DNA from: Takakia lepidozioides
Taxonomy: Eukaryota; Streptophyta; Takakiopsida; Takakiales; Takakiaceae
DNA: 64,000 nucleotides
Assembly (NCBI GenBank): GCA_030704615.1
Contig: CM060732.1
Location: 28,563,053-28,627,052 of the forward strand
Direction: 5' to 3'
Shown here: positions 11,001-23,386 of the stretch, in pieces
How positions within the stretch are numbered: the stretch's first letter is position 1
Layout: each line of letters starts with the position of its first letter
Position numbers and translations under genes: made by a program
Notes under the pieces: generated by a model
What the model saw: only the letters and a program-made list of their open reading frames with translations
What the model was told of the DNA's origin: nothing
Database searches by the model: none

Positions 11001-14000
11001 TAACCATGACGTGTCAAATATGTGAAAAAGGATCGCCAAGGGTGGATATCTCATTGGACTATTTTTAGTTTTTCTTAAACTTGCGATACATATATCCACA
11101 GCTAACAATGTCCCGTTGGCGCAAGGCAAGCTAACTCTATGTGTTCTCCAACTTGGCCGTGATAATTGAGTGGCGAATGAGTCACAGAACTGACAACTTT
11201 GATACTACACTTTGAATCCTACCACAGCCCTTTGCATTCCAAAGTCTACAAGCACATAGAGTTCTACCCTTCTAAAACTTGTACTGGGCAGGTATGGGAT
11301 ATGGGCGCACATGTTGGTTCGCTATCGGCTGGGGTTGCAGAGCCCAGCTCAGGTCCCCGCAACACAGTACACCAGGCACCCCTGCAGATTTTTACAGGTC
11401 ATAAGGATGAGGGGTTTGCCCTTGATTGGAGCCCAATGACCCCGGGCCGTCTTCTGTCTGGTAAACTTTGATTTTCCTCTTTGATCTGATGTCTCTTTGT
11501 ACTTCTGGAAGTATATACCTTACTATTTGGGAGAGACTACATACTGACATATGAAGTCAGTATTCTGTCATTCTGTTAGGCACTCGTCAGTCTGCTCTGC
11601 CCTGGTTGAGCTGAGCCAAGTCAACACCGATTTTTCTTGCGTTGTTATGGTGCTCTTCTTTCCTATTGACTACTAACACAGGCCTCCATGACTTCTCAAA
11701 GAATAACAATTCATGTAAATATCAACCACGTGGGTTCCAGGCATACATCAAGCTCATTGGTTCTATAGAGATCAAGCAGGATTTGTTTCAAGGCAAGGGA
11801 TGGCTTACTGATTGTTGCTTCTCTCAGGCGATTGCAGGAAGGCAATCCACTTGTGGGAGCCGACGTCTGGAGGCAAGTGGACGGTGGAGAAAACCCCCTA
11901 TCAAGGTCATTCTGCCAGTGTTGAAGACTTGCAGGTATTCTTGCTTACCTGGACTGCCTTCATACACACAGGAAAACAGAGAGAGAGAGAGAGACGTATT
12001 TTTGTCACCCAAAAATTACAAAGAGATAGACTCTCTAATTGCTGACCCAGATTTGTCAGCATTTCTTGGTTTGCCAGGGATATGATCAATGTTCTTGTTG
12101 CTCTCCCTATTCCTTGCACCCAAAAGAGGGAGAAGAGAAAAGTGTGTACCGTTTCCCTGTGAGTGATTGCTATGATATTCCCTATAGAGAAGGATTATAA
12201 CAACCATTGATAGACGGTTTCGATTGACATGTGGGGACCAGTGGAGTCCAACGGAGGCTGATGTGTTCGCTTCATGCTCTGTGGATAAGACTCTCCGTAT
12301 CTGGGATACACGCAGACGTGATCAGTCAGCAATCTCCATTAAGGCACATGATGCTGATGTCAACGTCATTTCGTGGAACAGGTGCTGACCAATTTTCTGT
12401 TGAAATTAAGTTTTGGTGCGTGAAGGAAGACCTGAGCTCTCTGAGCTTGGCAGAAGTCTAATAAGTCATTTTCCCGAGTCCCCCTCTCAGTGACACTCGC
12501 TCTCTCCACTCATGTCATGTTCATTACCAACTCAAGTAAAGCTTCATTGGCATGTGGGCCATCTTTTGGCTGGCAGAGACCCAGGGCAGTTCCAAGTCGT
12601 TTAATCAGGGCATTTAATCAGGGTAATCCAGCTGTGTCAATGACTGCAAAGCTGCAGTATGTATGTATGGTAGACCTTCTGAAACTGGAGTAACATTATC
12701 TCAATAGCTACTGGCCTAAGTGACTAGGGTAGGTCTCTGATTAGCTTTGAACCAGCCATAACTTCCTGTGGTTAACTCAGTCCCACATGATCATTGCAAT
12801 TTGCCCCAGATCCAATGTGGTGCTCAGAAGTTTCTTTCCCCAAGAATTTCTGGGTGTTCTTCTCAAAAAAGTCAACAGATATTTGTCAGGGCCAATGGGT
12901 TGAGGGCAAGTCTCCTGCCCATCCATGATTCAGGTGCCAGTGCCTCTATGGAGGAACACCCAGAAGCTCTGTTTTGAGTTGGGCTCCATTCACTTGATGG
13001 GCAGGCATTCCGTGGTTGGATTGGATGAAAATTTGTGAAATTTGGACAGAGTTTCCAATGTGGTTGGGCTGCAGTGGTGCAAAAAGGGTGTGAAATGACC
13101 CAGCAGGATTCTAGATCAGCCATGGGTATCCATCTTTTGGATATCCAAAGGTTCTGAGTTTTGTGCTCCAGTCACACATTATCTGTCAACTGCAATAGTC
13201 AATCAGGCTGAAATCTAGACAGATAGCAGATAATGGTACTAGCAACATGTTGAACCTAGTGGATGAATACTGGAAAAATTGTTTCAGGAGTTAGGGTGCA
13301 AACAGTTGTTGGTTTTGGGGCTTGTTGGTCAGAAACTGCTTAGGCAGTCAAAGGTGAAGGACTGATGGAGTGGGGTTTGGCATTGAGGGACAGGTTAGCC
13401 AGTTGCATGATTGCAACAGGCTGTGATGATGGCACTTTCCGCATCTGGGATCTTCGGTCTCTCAAGGTTTCGGTCTCACTCACAAAACTTGGCAGTGATT
13501 ATTATCATCCTTTCTAACAAATTGGGTACTGTGCTGAAGGAATGAATGCACATGAGGGATGGCACAAATGGGTGCTAGAATTGTCATGTATGTTTTGCAA
13601 CACATCCTCCCAATGAGAATTTGTTGAACTAACCCTGGTCATTACTGCAAATCAATCCAAATTAAGACTGCCGGATGTAGGACAACTAATTGGTGTCAGA
13701 AAGCCCAAAAGTCGTTAACCCTGCAAGCCTGTGTTCATATTCTTACAGAGGAACTGGACTGGAATGGGTACAGGACGATGCATTTGTGGCACATTTCAAG
13801 TACCACAAAGGGCCTATCACATCCATAGAGTGGAGCCCACACGAGGCATCGACGATTGCAGCCACCTCAGCAGATCACCAGCTAACGTACTGACCTGCTC
13901 TCCCATTTGTTGCTTCCACCTTGCCGCACTCAGTGTTTGGCTCATGCATGCTGTGTGTGGTCTCTCTCATAGCCCATTTGTTAGGGCACTTCAACCAAAG

Positions 14001-15131
14001 TGTAGGTCGTTCTGGGGCACAAATCCATGTTTGCATTTGTTGGAAACGCTTTACCAAGTCTTAATACCCAGGGGCTTCGGGGTTTCTTTGGGAAGCCATG
14101 AGCATTGCAATCAGCTGTTCCGGGATGGCGGGTCAGTGAGCTGATGAAAGTTTGGGTCGGATGTGGTGGACACAGGATATGGGACTTGGCATTAGAGGCT
14201 GATGCAGAAGAAGAGGTGCAGTATCAGGCTCAGCTCAAAAAGCAGCAAGCCCAGGCTCCTGACGATTTACCTCCCCAATTGCTCTTTGTTCACCAGGTAC
14301 GCTTGTGCTCCCTTATCCTTTCTAGTTGATTTCTGTTTTTCATAATTTGATGCCAGGATAAGTGCAAGAGGTCAGTATTCTCCAGTCTATACTAGAAAGT
14401 GTACATTAGGCTATATGCAGGATGCTTTGCAGCTCGTTGCCACGTATGACTTCGGGTAAAAGCTACAATATGCCAGGATAAGTGCAAGAGGTCAGTATTC
14501 TCCACGGTCTATACTAGAAAGTGTACGTTAGGCTATATTCAGGATGCTTTGCAGCTCGTTGCCACGTATGACTTCGGGTAAAAGCTACAATAGCTGTACC
14601 CAAATTAAGATTTTGATTTCTGGTATGTATAACAAGGCAGCCTGCAAATTACCTTTGTGTATCAGTCTGTAATGGATGTCCTTCAATTCTGTAACCGGAT
14701 TTTGGTGAGTTACTTTCAAGCCGGGCAATCTCAGGATAATAGAGCTCCCCAAGCAACAATAGAATGAACCCACTGGTGACTACTCTACAGCAGATGAGCT
14801 TCTCGCAGTCTGAAACTCTGCCAGGTGGCGACCACAGTCACTTGAGATTATTCTTTGCATGGAACCATGCCCTCAAGAGTTTGTTGTGCCTGACACTAAG
14901 GAGGAATGCTGCCTCTTGCTTGCTTCCTCACTCCTCTCATGCAGCTCAGGCCATAGGATACTGAATCTGGCTGTTATTTCACCGGAGTTTCAGGGACAAA
15001 ATGATTTGAAGGAAGGCCATTGGCATCCACAAATCGAGGGCTTGCTCATATCGACAGCTGCGGATGGCTTCAATGTCTTGTCGCCATCAAATTTGGACCA
15101 TATAGATGGGAAAAATGGAAGAATGCACTAG
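8082..15131 (+). CDS. GRWD1: Glutamate-rich WD repeat-containing protein 1 (ribosome assembly)
   Basis: Twelve exons join in phase to 475 codons: 8082-8171, 8363-8469, 8877-8955, 9408-9599, 10376-10474, 11292-11460, 11828-11934, 12242-12381, 13394-13466, 13774-13886, 14176-14296 and 14994-15131. All introns are GT-AG. The product starts with a basic tail ([13 protein letters not shown]), then a CAF1C/H4-binding-like region ([20 protein letters not shown], residues 32-51, through FDIM...FCVAGTQ), an acidic Ser/Glu/Asp stretch (about 115-140) typical of the family, and WD repeats ([54 protein letters not shown]). It ends with the family tail [20 protein letters not shown] and [14 protein letters not shown]1 (yeast Rrb1) chaperones ribosomal protein L3 in the nucleolus. 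Length and order match plant homologues. The exon 10 acceptor (13773) was chosen by phase; a nearer AG at 13748-13750 does not keep frame. Confidence 0.95.
14351..14592. repeat. 120-bp tandem duplication in GRWD1 intron 11
   Basis: The 120-bp segment beginning TGCCAGGATAAGTGCAAGAG at 14351 is repeated at 14471-14592. The copies differ by a 2-bp insertion and two substitutions, so the duplication is recent. It lies wholly in the last intron (14297-14993) and does not touch the exons. Confidence 0.95.
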
Positions 15132-15677
15132 TTGGGGCACATGTAGAGGATCTTAGTGTTTAGTGCATAGTATTGAATGTTGCTGACTTAATCTGGAGAT
15201 GAACTAAAGCTATGTTTTTGGATGCAAGTGTGCATACCTTTTCAAGGAGTTTGTATATAGAGCCATGTTATGGCCAACTGTATCCTCAAGCCTGCGTAAA
15301 CCCTATCCTTTGGTGGAAGGGCAATGAGGGGAGAGGGGCTTGCCAACTTCTGCCTATCCTTATTTCTTGTTGCAGACCATCTTTTCATGAATTGTTGCTG
15401 GTTGTGAGGCTATGTTGGAAGCATGCCTGATACAGTAGGCTGCATTTACACAACTCTAGTTGATCGTCAGCAATTCTGGAGTTCATGTCTGCTAATGATT
15501 GACCGAGTGGGGTCAGCCCTGGGTGAGTGTCTAGCTACTAAGGGTGCATGAAACCGATGATTTGCAGGGGGTATAGTCTGGTGTGTAGTATACTGCAATG
15601 CTCACAACGTTTTGGTGGAGAAAGTGTAGCTGTGAGGATGTATCTCATAGTCGATGCACAGTAAGAACTAGGCAACA
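15132..15677. other. GRWD1 downstream region; no gene recognised
   Basis: Presumed 3' UTR and flank. No coding similarity, repeat or RNA gene was seen. Confidence 0.5.
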
Positions 15678-16670
15678 TCTCCCATCTATATCTTAGCCGA
15701 TACCCAACCCAACCAAAGCTGGAATTCTGTAATCGGATTCTGAGAACTGTGGAACAGCACCTATTTTCTGGTGCTTCATGATTTTGTAGAGCACTACATT
15801 CACTTCAAAAATTATCAAGTGGGGTCCCTTCGCGGGTGGAGATCTAGGCTGTCGGATCTGCGAAGGGGTGATAAAGACACTGAAGTAAATGGGAAACAAA
15901 ATAAAGATGTCACGAGAAACACCCATTTACACATAAGTAACTCAAAGACCTCCCATGCTCGCATCTTTCGGTTATTTTGTCTATGAATTCCAAGTTCGGC
16001 GGCATGGGCCATCAGGACCTTGAGATATTCCTCCTTTTCATCTCGGTTTCTCGGCCACGGATAGTCATGGCATCTAAAGAATTTAACTGCAGGATCCTGG
16101 TAGAAGGTATCATTTGGACTACCAAAAGGATTTAGTTCATTGAATAGCCATGTGTCAATCTTTGATTGCCTCAACATCTCAAGATGAGGCTTCAGATGAC
16201 CCATTAAAAAATCACCCTTGTATCGAGTGCTTCATATTTAGGGAGGAAGATGACCAGCCTTAGAGGATTGAGGTAAGACTTGTACATGTTGTTAACTCTG
16301 TTAAAGCCCGGGTCCACAAAGATGTCGTAAAGTGGTTTAAGACATATGGTGGTCCTAGGAGCCTTAGGCCATGAGTCGTTGAACGTCAGTTCTCCTCGCT
16401 ACTGTAATGCATGCTTGAGGGCGTTCTTCCCGACAAGGCTGATTTGAAATCCATGAAATCCATGACCGTCTCTTCTGTTCCAGCGTTCCAAAGGATGATA
16501 ATGAACTTCTTGACGACCCAATTGAGGAAGTCTCCCACCCCATGCCGCATCGCTAGCTTAAATCTTCCAGCTGGCTGCAGAGCAACTACAGGAGTTGGAT
16601 CTAGAAGATGGAGATCCTACTTTGTGTGAAGGGCTTCTGGTCAACACAAGGCTGCATAGCGGGAGGTATT
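15678..16670 (-). pseudogene. Fragment of a HAD/FCP1-like gene family (copy A)
   Basis: This block aligns with 24798-25310 plus 41679-42130 (copy B), an arrangement explained by the LTR insertion in B. Read leftwards it encodes RHGVGDFLNWVVKKFIIILW (from about 16550), resembling the FCP1/NIF phosphatase segment around motif II (hhhhW[ST]). Further on come LEMLRQSKIDTWLFNELNPF and KFFRCHDYPWPRNRDEKEEY (16204-15815). The motif I segment is missing, there are frame breaks, and similarity to B stops sharply at both ends. The family call rests mainly on motifs seen in copies B and C. It is unclear whether this is a duplicated gene piece or part of a mobile unit. Confidence 0.5.
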
Positions 16671-17991
16671 AGGCTAAGTTTGGAGATTCCCATGCTCAAA
16701 TACATGAAGGTTCAATTTAAGAACCTGAAACTTTAAGGGTAGGTTTCTACCAACCAGGCACCGTACATGTATCATGCAGTTGGTTGCATATCCATGGATC
16801 TAGATCTTGCACGTCTTGTCCTCGGGAAAAAGCGGCATGGAGATGCATTCCATGTCCGGTTAAGTGAACAGTAGTAATTGAAGGCTCCTTGCTAAGTTTA
16901 TTGTGAACATTGCATTGTGGCACCAAACTAATTGCATAATTATCCCGAGCTGGCATGTTCTACTGTAGTTCAACATTCAAACATGACTGTCGAAGAAATA
17001 GCTCGGCACCTAGGGTCCCAATCTTGGCTCTTAGAGCGGATGAGAGTCTGAGACTCAAATGATCAGGACTGTTGAAAGCACACTTTTCATGTTGATGTTG
17101 CCTAGGGTATGCTGCAACAGGAGGAGAATGAATCGGGACGCGGGCTTGCTCCGGCCACTTGAAGCAACCTTCGCCTCCATTGTGCGCAGAGAGTACAGGT
17201 TCCGTTCTCAAAACTAAGATTGCACTCTTTGGAGGAACACTTCACGTCGACCAGCTCCCAAATTCAGGGCTGTTTCAGCGGATCTCAAGTGAGAAGGAAA
17301 ATCTTGAACCATTTCCACCAACGCCGCCTGGAAAAGCTCACAAACATAATCGTGACTGCAAAGAACAAACCAAAGCATGTTCATGCTTAGTTCATGCAAT
17401 TGATATCAAGCTCAAAGGGAGAAAAGGAGGACCCGACATGCAAGCGGAAGGTAGCCAGTATTTACAGGATTCATGATCACACGCTCGGCTGATGCCTACA
17501 TCACTAACTTCCCCAAAACGTCTAGCACATGCTTCAATGTTCCGCACCCTCGCATGCAACGCATTCGCACCCCCGATTTGCCACACGATCGCTCCAGCAA
17601 GAATAGAAGATTGTATATGCATATCGTGCACTCTCTGATCAGCATCTAGAAAGATCGGTGCAGGTGTTAGTAAGCTTGGTGCGCTTGTCTGCCTCCATGA
17701 TCTCTCCGGACCTCTGTGAAAAATACAAGCTGATATGCAACACGCTAATTCTACACACTTGTGGTCTTGTGACGCTCAAGTCCGGAGCCCAACAACTGTA
17801 GAGCCCCGATGGGAGTGCGTCACCCCACTTGGGTGCTTGCCCTCTCGGCGCATGGATGGTCCACCGTCTTGCACTCCACGCCACACAAGTCTAACTTAAC
17901 AAGCTCGCTGCCACAAGACAACCGAAATAAAAAGGACCCCGCGCGGTACATACTGAACGAAACTTAACCGAGGGCGGAGGAAAACGAGAAG
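16671..17991. other. Intergenic; no gene recognised
   Basis: Several short open frames occur on both strands (for example 17159-17476), but none shows a domain, splice-linked partner or convincing composition. Confidence 0.5.
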
Positions 17992-17997
17992 TAGGCA

Positions 17998-18627
17998 CCA
18001 GTGTTGGACTGGTATACCGATAAGAAATTGGTATCAATACTGGTATGTATACTGGTATGAAGTACCAGACCAGTCTGGTATCGCCTCATGCCACTACCTA
18101 GCATATATCCGTATTGGCCTGGTATGTGCTTCCTAATACTGTGGACGATACCCTACCAGTCTGGTAGGTGGTTGAAAATCTGGTACTTGGTACCAGTACC
18201 AGGTCCATTTTTGTCAGGAAAACCTAGGTATCAATATCGACGGCGCAGTATGCACTATGCACGATATGGATGCAGCTTTCAATAAGCAAAATAAAAACCA
18301 GGCCGGAAGATGAAATATGTGAAGCTGGATATTTTGAGGAATAATATCAATGAGTAACATGCTTGTACATATTTATATGAGAAGTGAGAGTTTTTTTGAT
18401 ATTACCAGTATTACCAGTATTGATATTACCCTGGTATCGATTTCTAAAAACTCTTGCTATTGATACCCGTAAAACACCATACTAATCATGTATTATTGAT
18501 ACCACCATGGTATCAAAATCTTAGATTTTGGCCAATACCAGTACCTTCCTAGTATCACAATTGGACGGAGGCCTATATACCAGTACCAGTCTGGTGTGTT
18601 CAAAATACGATACTAGTCCAACAATGG
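17998..18627. mobile_element. 630-bp TIR element (MITE-like) with 6-bp target duplication
   Basis: The left end CCAGTGTTGGACTGGTAT (17998) and right end ATACTAGTCCAACAATGG (to 18627) are inverted repeats with two mismatches. They are flanked by TAGGCA on both sides (17992-17997 and 18628-18633). The interior is dense in CTGGTAT/ATACCAG words in both orientations and has no transposase. A non-autonomous DNA transposon of unassigned superfamily. Confidence 0.72.
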
Positions 18628-18915
18628 TAGGCACTGATGGGGCAATGAGATCTTTTATTCTTAATATTTTGAGAATAGAGCGACCGCCAGTACAACGGTC
18701 GCTTTTAATTTTTATATTTTTAAGTTTAAGCGACCACCGGTGTGACGGTCATTTATTTTTATTTATTTTTGTTTATATATATATATATATAATGGTAGGC
18801 ACTGATGGGGCAATGAGATCTTTTATTCTTAATATTTTGAGAATAGAGCGACCGCCAGTACAACGGTCGCTTTAATTTTTATATTTTTAAGTTTAAGCGA
18901 CCACCGGTGTGACGG

Positions 18916-18958
<43 letters not shown>
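18623..18958. repeat. 168-bp tandem duplication with TA microsatellites
   Basis: AATGGTAGGCACTGATGGGG occurs at 18623 and again at 18791, and the following roughly 120 bp match closely, giving a 168-bp period. Each copy ends in a TA run, short at 18774-18790 and expanded at about 18918-18970. The second unit repeats the last five bases of the 17998-18627 element together with its flanking TAGGCA. Confidence 0.85.
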
Positions 18959-18971
<13 letters not shown>

Positions 18972-19380
18972 CGAACGCGACGCTTGTTTTTATATATTTA
19001 TAGATTTAAGCGACCGCCATATGACAGTCGTTTGTTTTTTTAATATTTTCAAAATTAAGGCGTTCATATATATACGGTCGCTTGTCTATATATATATATA
19101 TATATAACGACCGCCTTATGGCGGGGCCGCTTGTTTTTTTTATATTTTTAAAATTATTCGACCTCCAATACGACGGTCGTTTTTTAAAAATAAAAAATAA
19201 AAAATAAAAAATTAGGTGACCGCCAATTTTTTTTAAAAAAAAATTAAGCAACCGCCAATATAGCGGTCGCTTTTATTTTTTAAATTTCGAAATATAAAGC
19301 ACCGCCAGAATTGGCGGTCGTTTTTATTTTATTATTTTTCAAAATATATTTGCCACCGCCACCGTGTGGGCGATGTGGCT
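18676..19380. repeat. Array of GCGACCGCC/GGCGGTCGC hairpins
   Basis: About ten short inverted repeats of the form GCGACCGCC-N(4-9)-GGCGGTCGC, variously degraded, recur every 60-90 bp and are separated by A+T-rich spacers. Examples lie near 18678, 18897, 19009, 19108, 19160, 19250 and 19296. Open frames through the array are low-complexity. The whole resembles the interior of a non-autonomous DNA transposon, but no ends were identified. Confidence 0.75.
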
Positions 19381-22134
19381 GCTTAAGTGACAACATTTTA
19401 TCTAGTACTCTTTTTACGAGAACATTCTTGGAATCTGACGTGATGGAGGTCCTGTCAGCGTCAGGTCTAACATGACCTGACTCTGACTGATGGATATGAC
19501 GCTGATAACCGGGGTGACGAGCCCCTAGAGAGAAAAGATGAGGTAGGAAAGCAACAATCCCCACAAGAGAGGTGAGCTTCTATCCCTTTCTCTAGGTTTT
19601 GGTAGTCCTCTTAGCCAAGTGAAGGCACCCTAGGATGGAGAGAGGGTTTCTTGGTCTCTGTTCAAAGTTTTGCTTTGTTCTTTTGTGTTTTGTTGTTGAA
19701 AGTTCTTTGTACTAACCCTAGCTTGGTCCTACTAACAAGAGAGTAGTATGAGCTTGGGAAGGTGAGAAAACTTACTCTCCTTAGTGGCCAAGAGGCCCAA
19801 GGAGTTGTCATATTGTTCTTTGTTTTGCTTTTTGTCTTAAGAGTGGAAAGATAATCCTACAGTGTTATCCATGCAGTGGAGTAGCTCTAAAATGGGTGGG
19901 GATTCTTGGCCACTGGGCCTTTTGTGTTGTTGAAGTTGATGAACCACTAACCCTTGACTTCCAAGACTAACCATGCAAGGGTTAACTTAGTTCAAGCTTG
20001 GAGTCAATATGAATGTTAGTTTTGTCATTTGAAGTTGAGAGGAGTGAAGCCTAGAGCAACTATGTCTAAACCTCATTTGTCCTCTCCACTAGACTTCATT
20101 TTCCTTCATGAAAGAGAGGGAAAACAAAGAAGGTTAGGGAGAATGATTTTTTTTTTGGCAAGTGTAATTTTTCTTTGTTCCAGGTCGCTGGAATTTTAAA
20201 CACCTTCCCAACACAATTTTTCAGAGCTTGATTCTATTAAGTTTGGGCCCCCAATAGCCCATATAAAGCTTGGGGGACCTTATTCTTGAAGAAGCTAGTA
20301 TATTTTTTGACTAACCCCAAAGGTTTTGGCATGTTATGGGGGATGGGTTGTTCTTTTTCAGGCATGATGGATTTAAGTGGGACATGGTGATGGGCCTTTA
20401 TACCTAGGTCAATAGCCAGCTTTGGCTATTTGTGTGTAACTAAGCACGAACCACGAGAAGGTGGGGTGGGGTGGGGTGGGGTGGGGGGGGGGGGTGACTG
20501 GCGTCAGGCCTGCACGGCTGTAGGGCTGTGCAGCAAGCTTAAGAAGCGTGGGGGATTTCCAAATCCCGTTCGGATCCCCTGATTCCAGCTTTTACCTGTC
20601 GGTTTGGACAGCTGGAGTTGGTGCGGGACCCGCGCCAGCGCCAATAGCGCCGCGCCACCAGTGTGTGGCAGGCCCAACGTCCGCCGAAAAAAAAAACATC
20701 TTCATATTAACCACTGCTGGTCCCTGGTACGGGTATTTTAAGGGGGGTTTTCTCCCTATGCCTTTGATTTCTTGTGCACTACTCTTGGTGTTCTTCTTAC
20801 ATGGGAATGAATGCGTGTTTTAACAAAAGATAAGAAATGGTTGGTACCATTGGATAGGCCCGCTTGAAGCCATCAGTTTGATATGTATCCCGGGGCTTGT
20901 GAAAGCACGACTCGCGGATGGATGCCATAGGCAGAGAGAGAGAGCCCAGAGACAGGGAGGAGAGAATCCTGGTAGGGGTTCCAGAAGGTAGAAGATGACA
21001 TGTTCCAAATTTGTTCTAGGCTGGTTACTTGCATAAATTAATCAGATTATATTGGGAGTAGGTGGAAGAGGCGCAGAGAATGGACCTTGGGACCCATTGA
21101 ATGTTTAATCATTGTTTAGACACCAGGGTGGCAATCGGATGAAAAACTGATAGGAGGCGGATTTCATTCATCTTGGCCCGGTGATTGCTAAAGTTGTTTA
21201 ATTGGGTTGGTATAGGAATTTAGGGGTGCTCCCAAGGTAGAGAGCGGTTCCCCAATGCTCCCAAAACAAGGGGCGTTCCCCAGGGCATTCCCATGGTGTC
21301 GTGAAGATAATTCGGGTAGTTCCAGGATCCTACGAGGGTTCTCTATTTCTACGGATTTCATGCATTTGTAGGAAGGTTTTAATTATTTGTTCTTTATTAT
21401 TCAGCAGGGTAAATTCACCCTTAATAAAGGATTTTATCCGGGACCCCTTAACTTAAAAATGGAAGTCTTCTACCGATGATATTTGAAGGCAAATACTCGG
21501 CCGTTGGGAGGGGCCTTGGGCCAAGGAACGACCTTTGGTTTTATTAGATCTCGGGAATTACCTAGAGGTTTGAATTGCTATCATTCACCTGATGGACTGA
21601 CCATTGAGGTTGAAACTTTGGATCGCTCCAAGCAGGGGAGACTGACTTGGGAAAGCGAATCCCGTCCCTTCCTCAGAGGTAGGAAACTAATCCACCTCGA
21701 GATTTGGAGGGGGGGCAATTGGGCGGGAGATAGATGATCCCCATTTCCTTGGGCTAGGGATTCACTTTGTGAAGGAATTTGAAGGTTCGTCCCGGCTATA
21801 AGTGTGTTGGGAGTCCAGGCACGTAAGAAGTAGTAATAAACAAATACTTGGAAGGCAATTACGATTAAAGACGTAGAAAACCATAAACAAAACGTAGGAC
21901 TAGGAAACGCAAATCGCCCTATGCAGTGGAGTTGTCAAGCTTTGCTTTGCCAGTAGGAAGTTAGAATGTGTTAGATCCATCCATAGCTGCCACGGACCCC
22001 TGCACTTACCACAGTCGGGTAGGCGGTTCGTTGAGCCCAACCTACACCGCAACTTACCACGACCCCCTAGGCTAGTATGCCTTCACCCTGGCCACTCACG
22101 ACCAGGGCTCGTCAGTATCCGTCAATCAAACGAA
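19381..22134. other. Intergenic; no gene recognised
   Basis: About 2.7 kb without recognisable coding blocks. The only open frames (20548-20823, 21483-21737) have no domain or splice partners. A GGGGT microsatellite lies inside it. Confidence 0.5.
20461..20494 (+). repeat. (GGGGT)n / poly-G tract
   Basis: Five GTGGG-type units run into a G12 stretch. The G-rich strand could form a quadruplex. It is a simple repeat with no evident gene link. Confidence 0.9.
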
Positions 22135-23386
22135 CACTACAAGAAAAAGTGGGGGAGGGGAGTCGGGGGGGGGGGGGGGGGGGGGGGGGGGGGTGTGGGG
22201 GTGTTTAGCAACGCCTTTCCCGTGCGACGCCCCCGCCGCGTCCCCATCTTGCGACGCCCTGGGTGTCACAGACATACTGCCAAAATCCACGTTTTTGTGG
22301 ATTTTGGCCGAGTCCTCCATTGCGACGCCTGCGGCGTCGCAATGGACAAAAATAAAAATAAAAACATCGCAACTAGGTCGGCCCCTAGTGCGACGCCCAG
22401 GGCGTTGGTTGCGAGGTTGCGACGCCTTTGCGATGCCCAGGACATCGCATCAAGCACCCCAAGGGGGTACCAAAAAAAAAAAATCAAAAAAAAACAACGT
22501 CGCATTTGTAATGCGACGCCTTGGCCGTTGCATTTGAGTTTTTTTTTTGACAAGTCATTTTTAGCGACACTCTCGACATCGCTTTTGAATTTTTATTTAT
22601 TTTTGGATAAGTCATTTGCAGCGACGCCCGAGGCGTCTCTAGAAATGACTTGATCATTTTTTGGTTTTTGCAGTAGAGGGTGCAGGAAAAGCGACAGCTC
22701 TGGCGTCGCTTACATTCTAGCGACGCAAGGAGTATCGCTTTGAGGTCGCGACGAGCAACGCTCGCATGAACTACCTTATGTACAATTAAATCATGAGTTT
22801 GTGTGTAAGTTCGTTAACTGATATGTTAGTTAGTGTGAAGTGTCTTACTATATGTATAATCTAGAGGTCTTGAGTTCAAATTTGTCCAACAATACGTTGA
22901 ATGAACTAGGAACTCGATATATGTCGGCTACTTGCAAAAACATGTTCAAGGGTTAGGTTTGACACTACGTGGCAAGTGTGCGTCCTGCCATTTTTTGAAT
23001 CATGTGCAATCCTGCATTTTTTTTAACCTTGTGGATCCCGCCATTTTTGAAAACTCAAAATTCAAAAAAACTTCAAGGCGTCGCTCCCAAATAGCAACCC
23101 CAAAGCGTTGCCTTTCAAAAGCGACGGGTTTTTTTTTTTTTGTTTTTTTTTTACCCTCCTGTATGGCTATAGCGACGCCTAGGGCGTCGCAAGTGGGAAT
23201 TTTCAGGTGGGTTGGATCTGCGCCCCCCCCTGGCGTCGCCTTAAGTCCGAAATTTGCGACGCCCCCACATCGACGCATCTGCGACGCCTGATTTGCGATT
23301 TCCGCAGGACCGGTAATACGCGATTATCGGGCGTGGATAACCCCTCCCCCAAAAAAAAGAAAACGGTGTAATGGAATGGAGTAGTG
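22135..23386. mobile_element. CACTA-type non-autonomous element filled with GCGACGCC/GGCGTCGC hairpins
   Basis: The left end reads CACTACAAGAAAAAGTGGGG, the classic plant CACTA (En/Spm) terminus. At the right, the reverse complement from 23386 starts CACTAC and later contains GGGGGAGGGG, which the left end also has just inside, so a degenerate right terminus is likely. GAA precedes the left end, and GAA overlaps the last base of the right end, so the 3-bp duplication is unclear. The interior holds more than ten inverted repeats such as GCGACGCCTGCGGCGTCGC (near 22322) and GCGACGCCTAGGGCGTCGC (near 23172). A G29 run occupies 22165-22193. No transposase is present. Confidence 0.6.

Noticed and set aside
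13690-14144. Alternative start of GRWD1 exon 10 at 13749 or 13751
   Set aside because: Neither AG keeps the phase set by exon 9 (ends 13466, phase 0); the AG at 13772-13773 does, and gives the conserved continuation.
18676-19380. Hairpin array as tRNA or rRNA genes
   Set aside because: No cloverleaf, A/B boxes or rRNA core sequences; only repeated short inverted repeats.
22165-22193. G29 run as a regulatory or quadruplex feature
   Set aside because: It could be real, but such homopolymers are prone to sequencing and assembly error, so no function is claimed.
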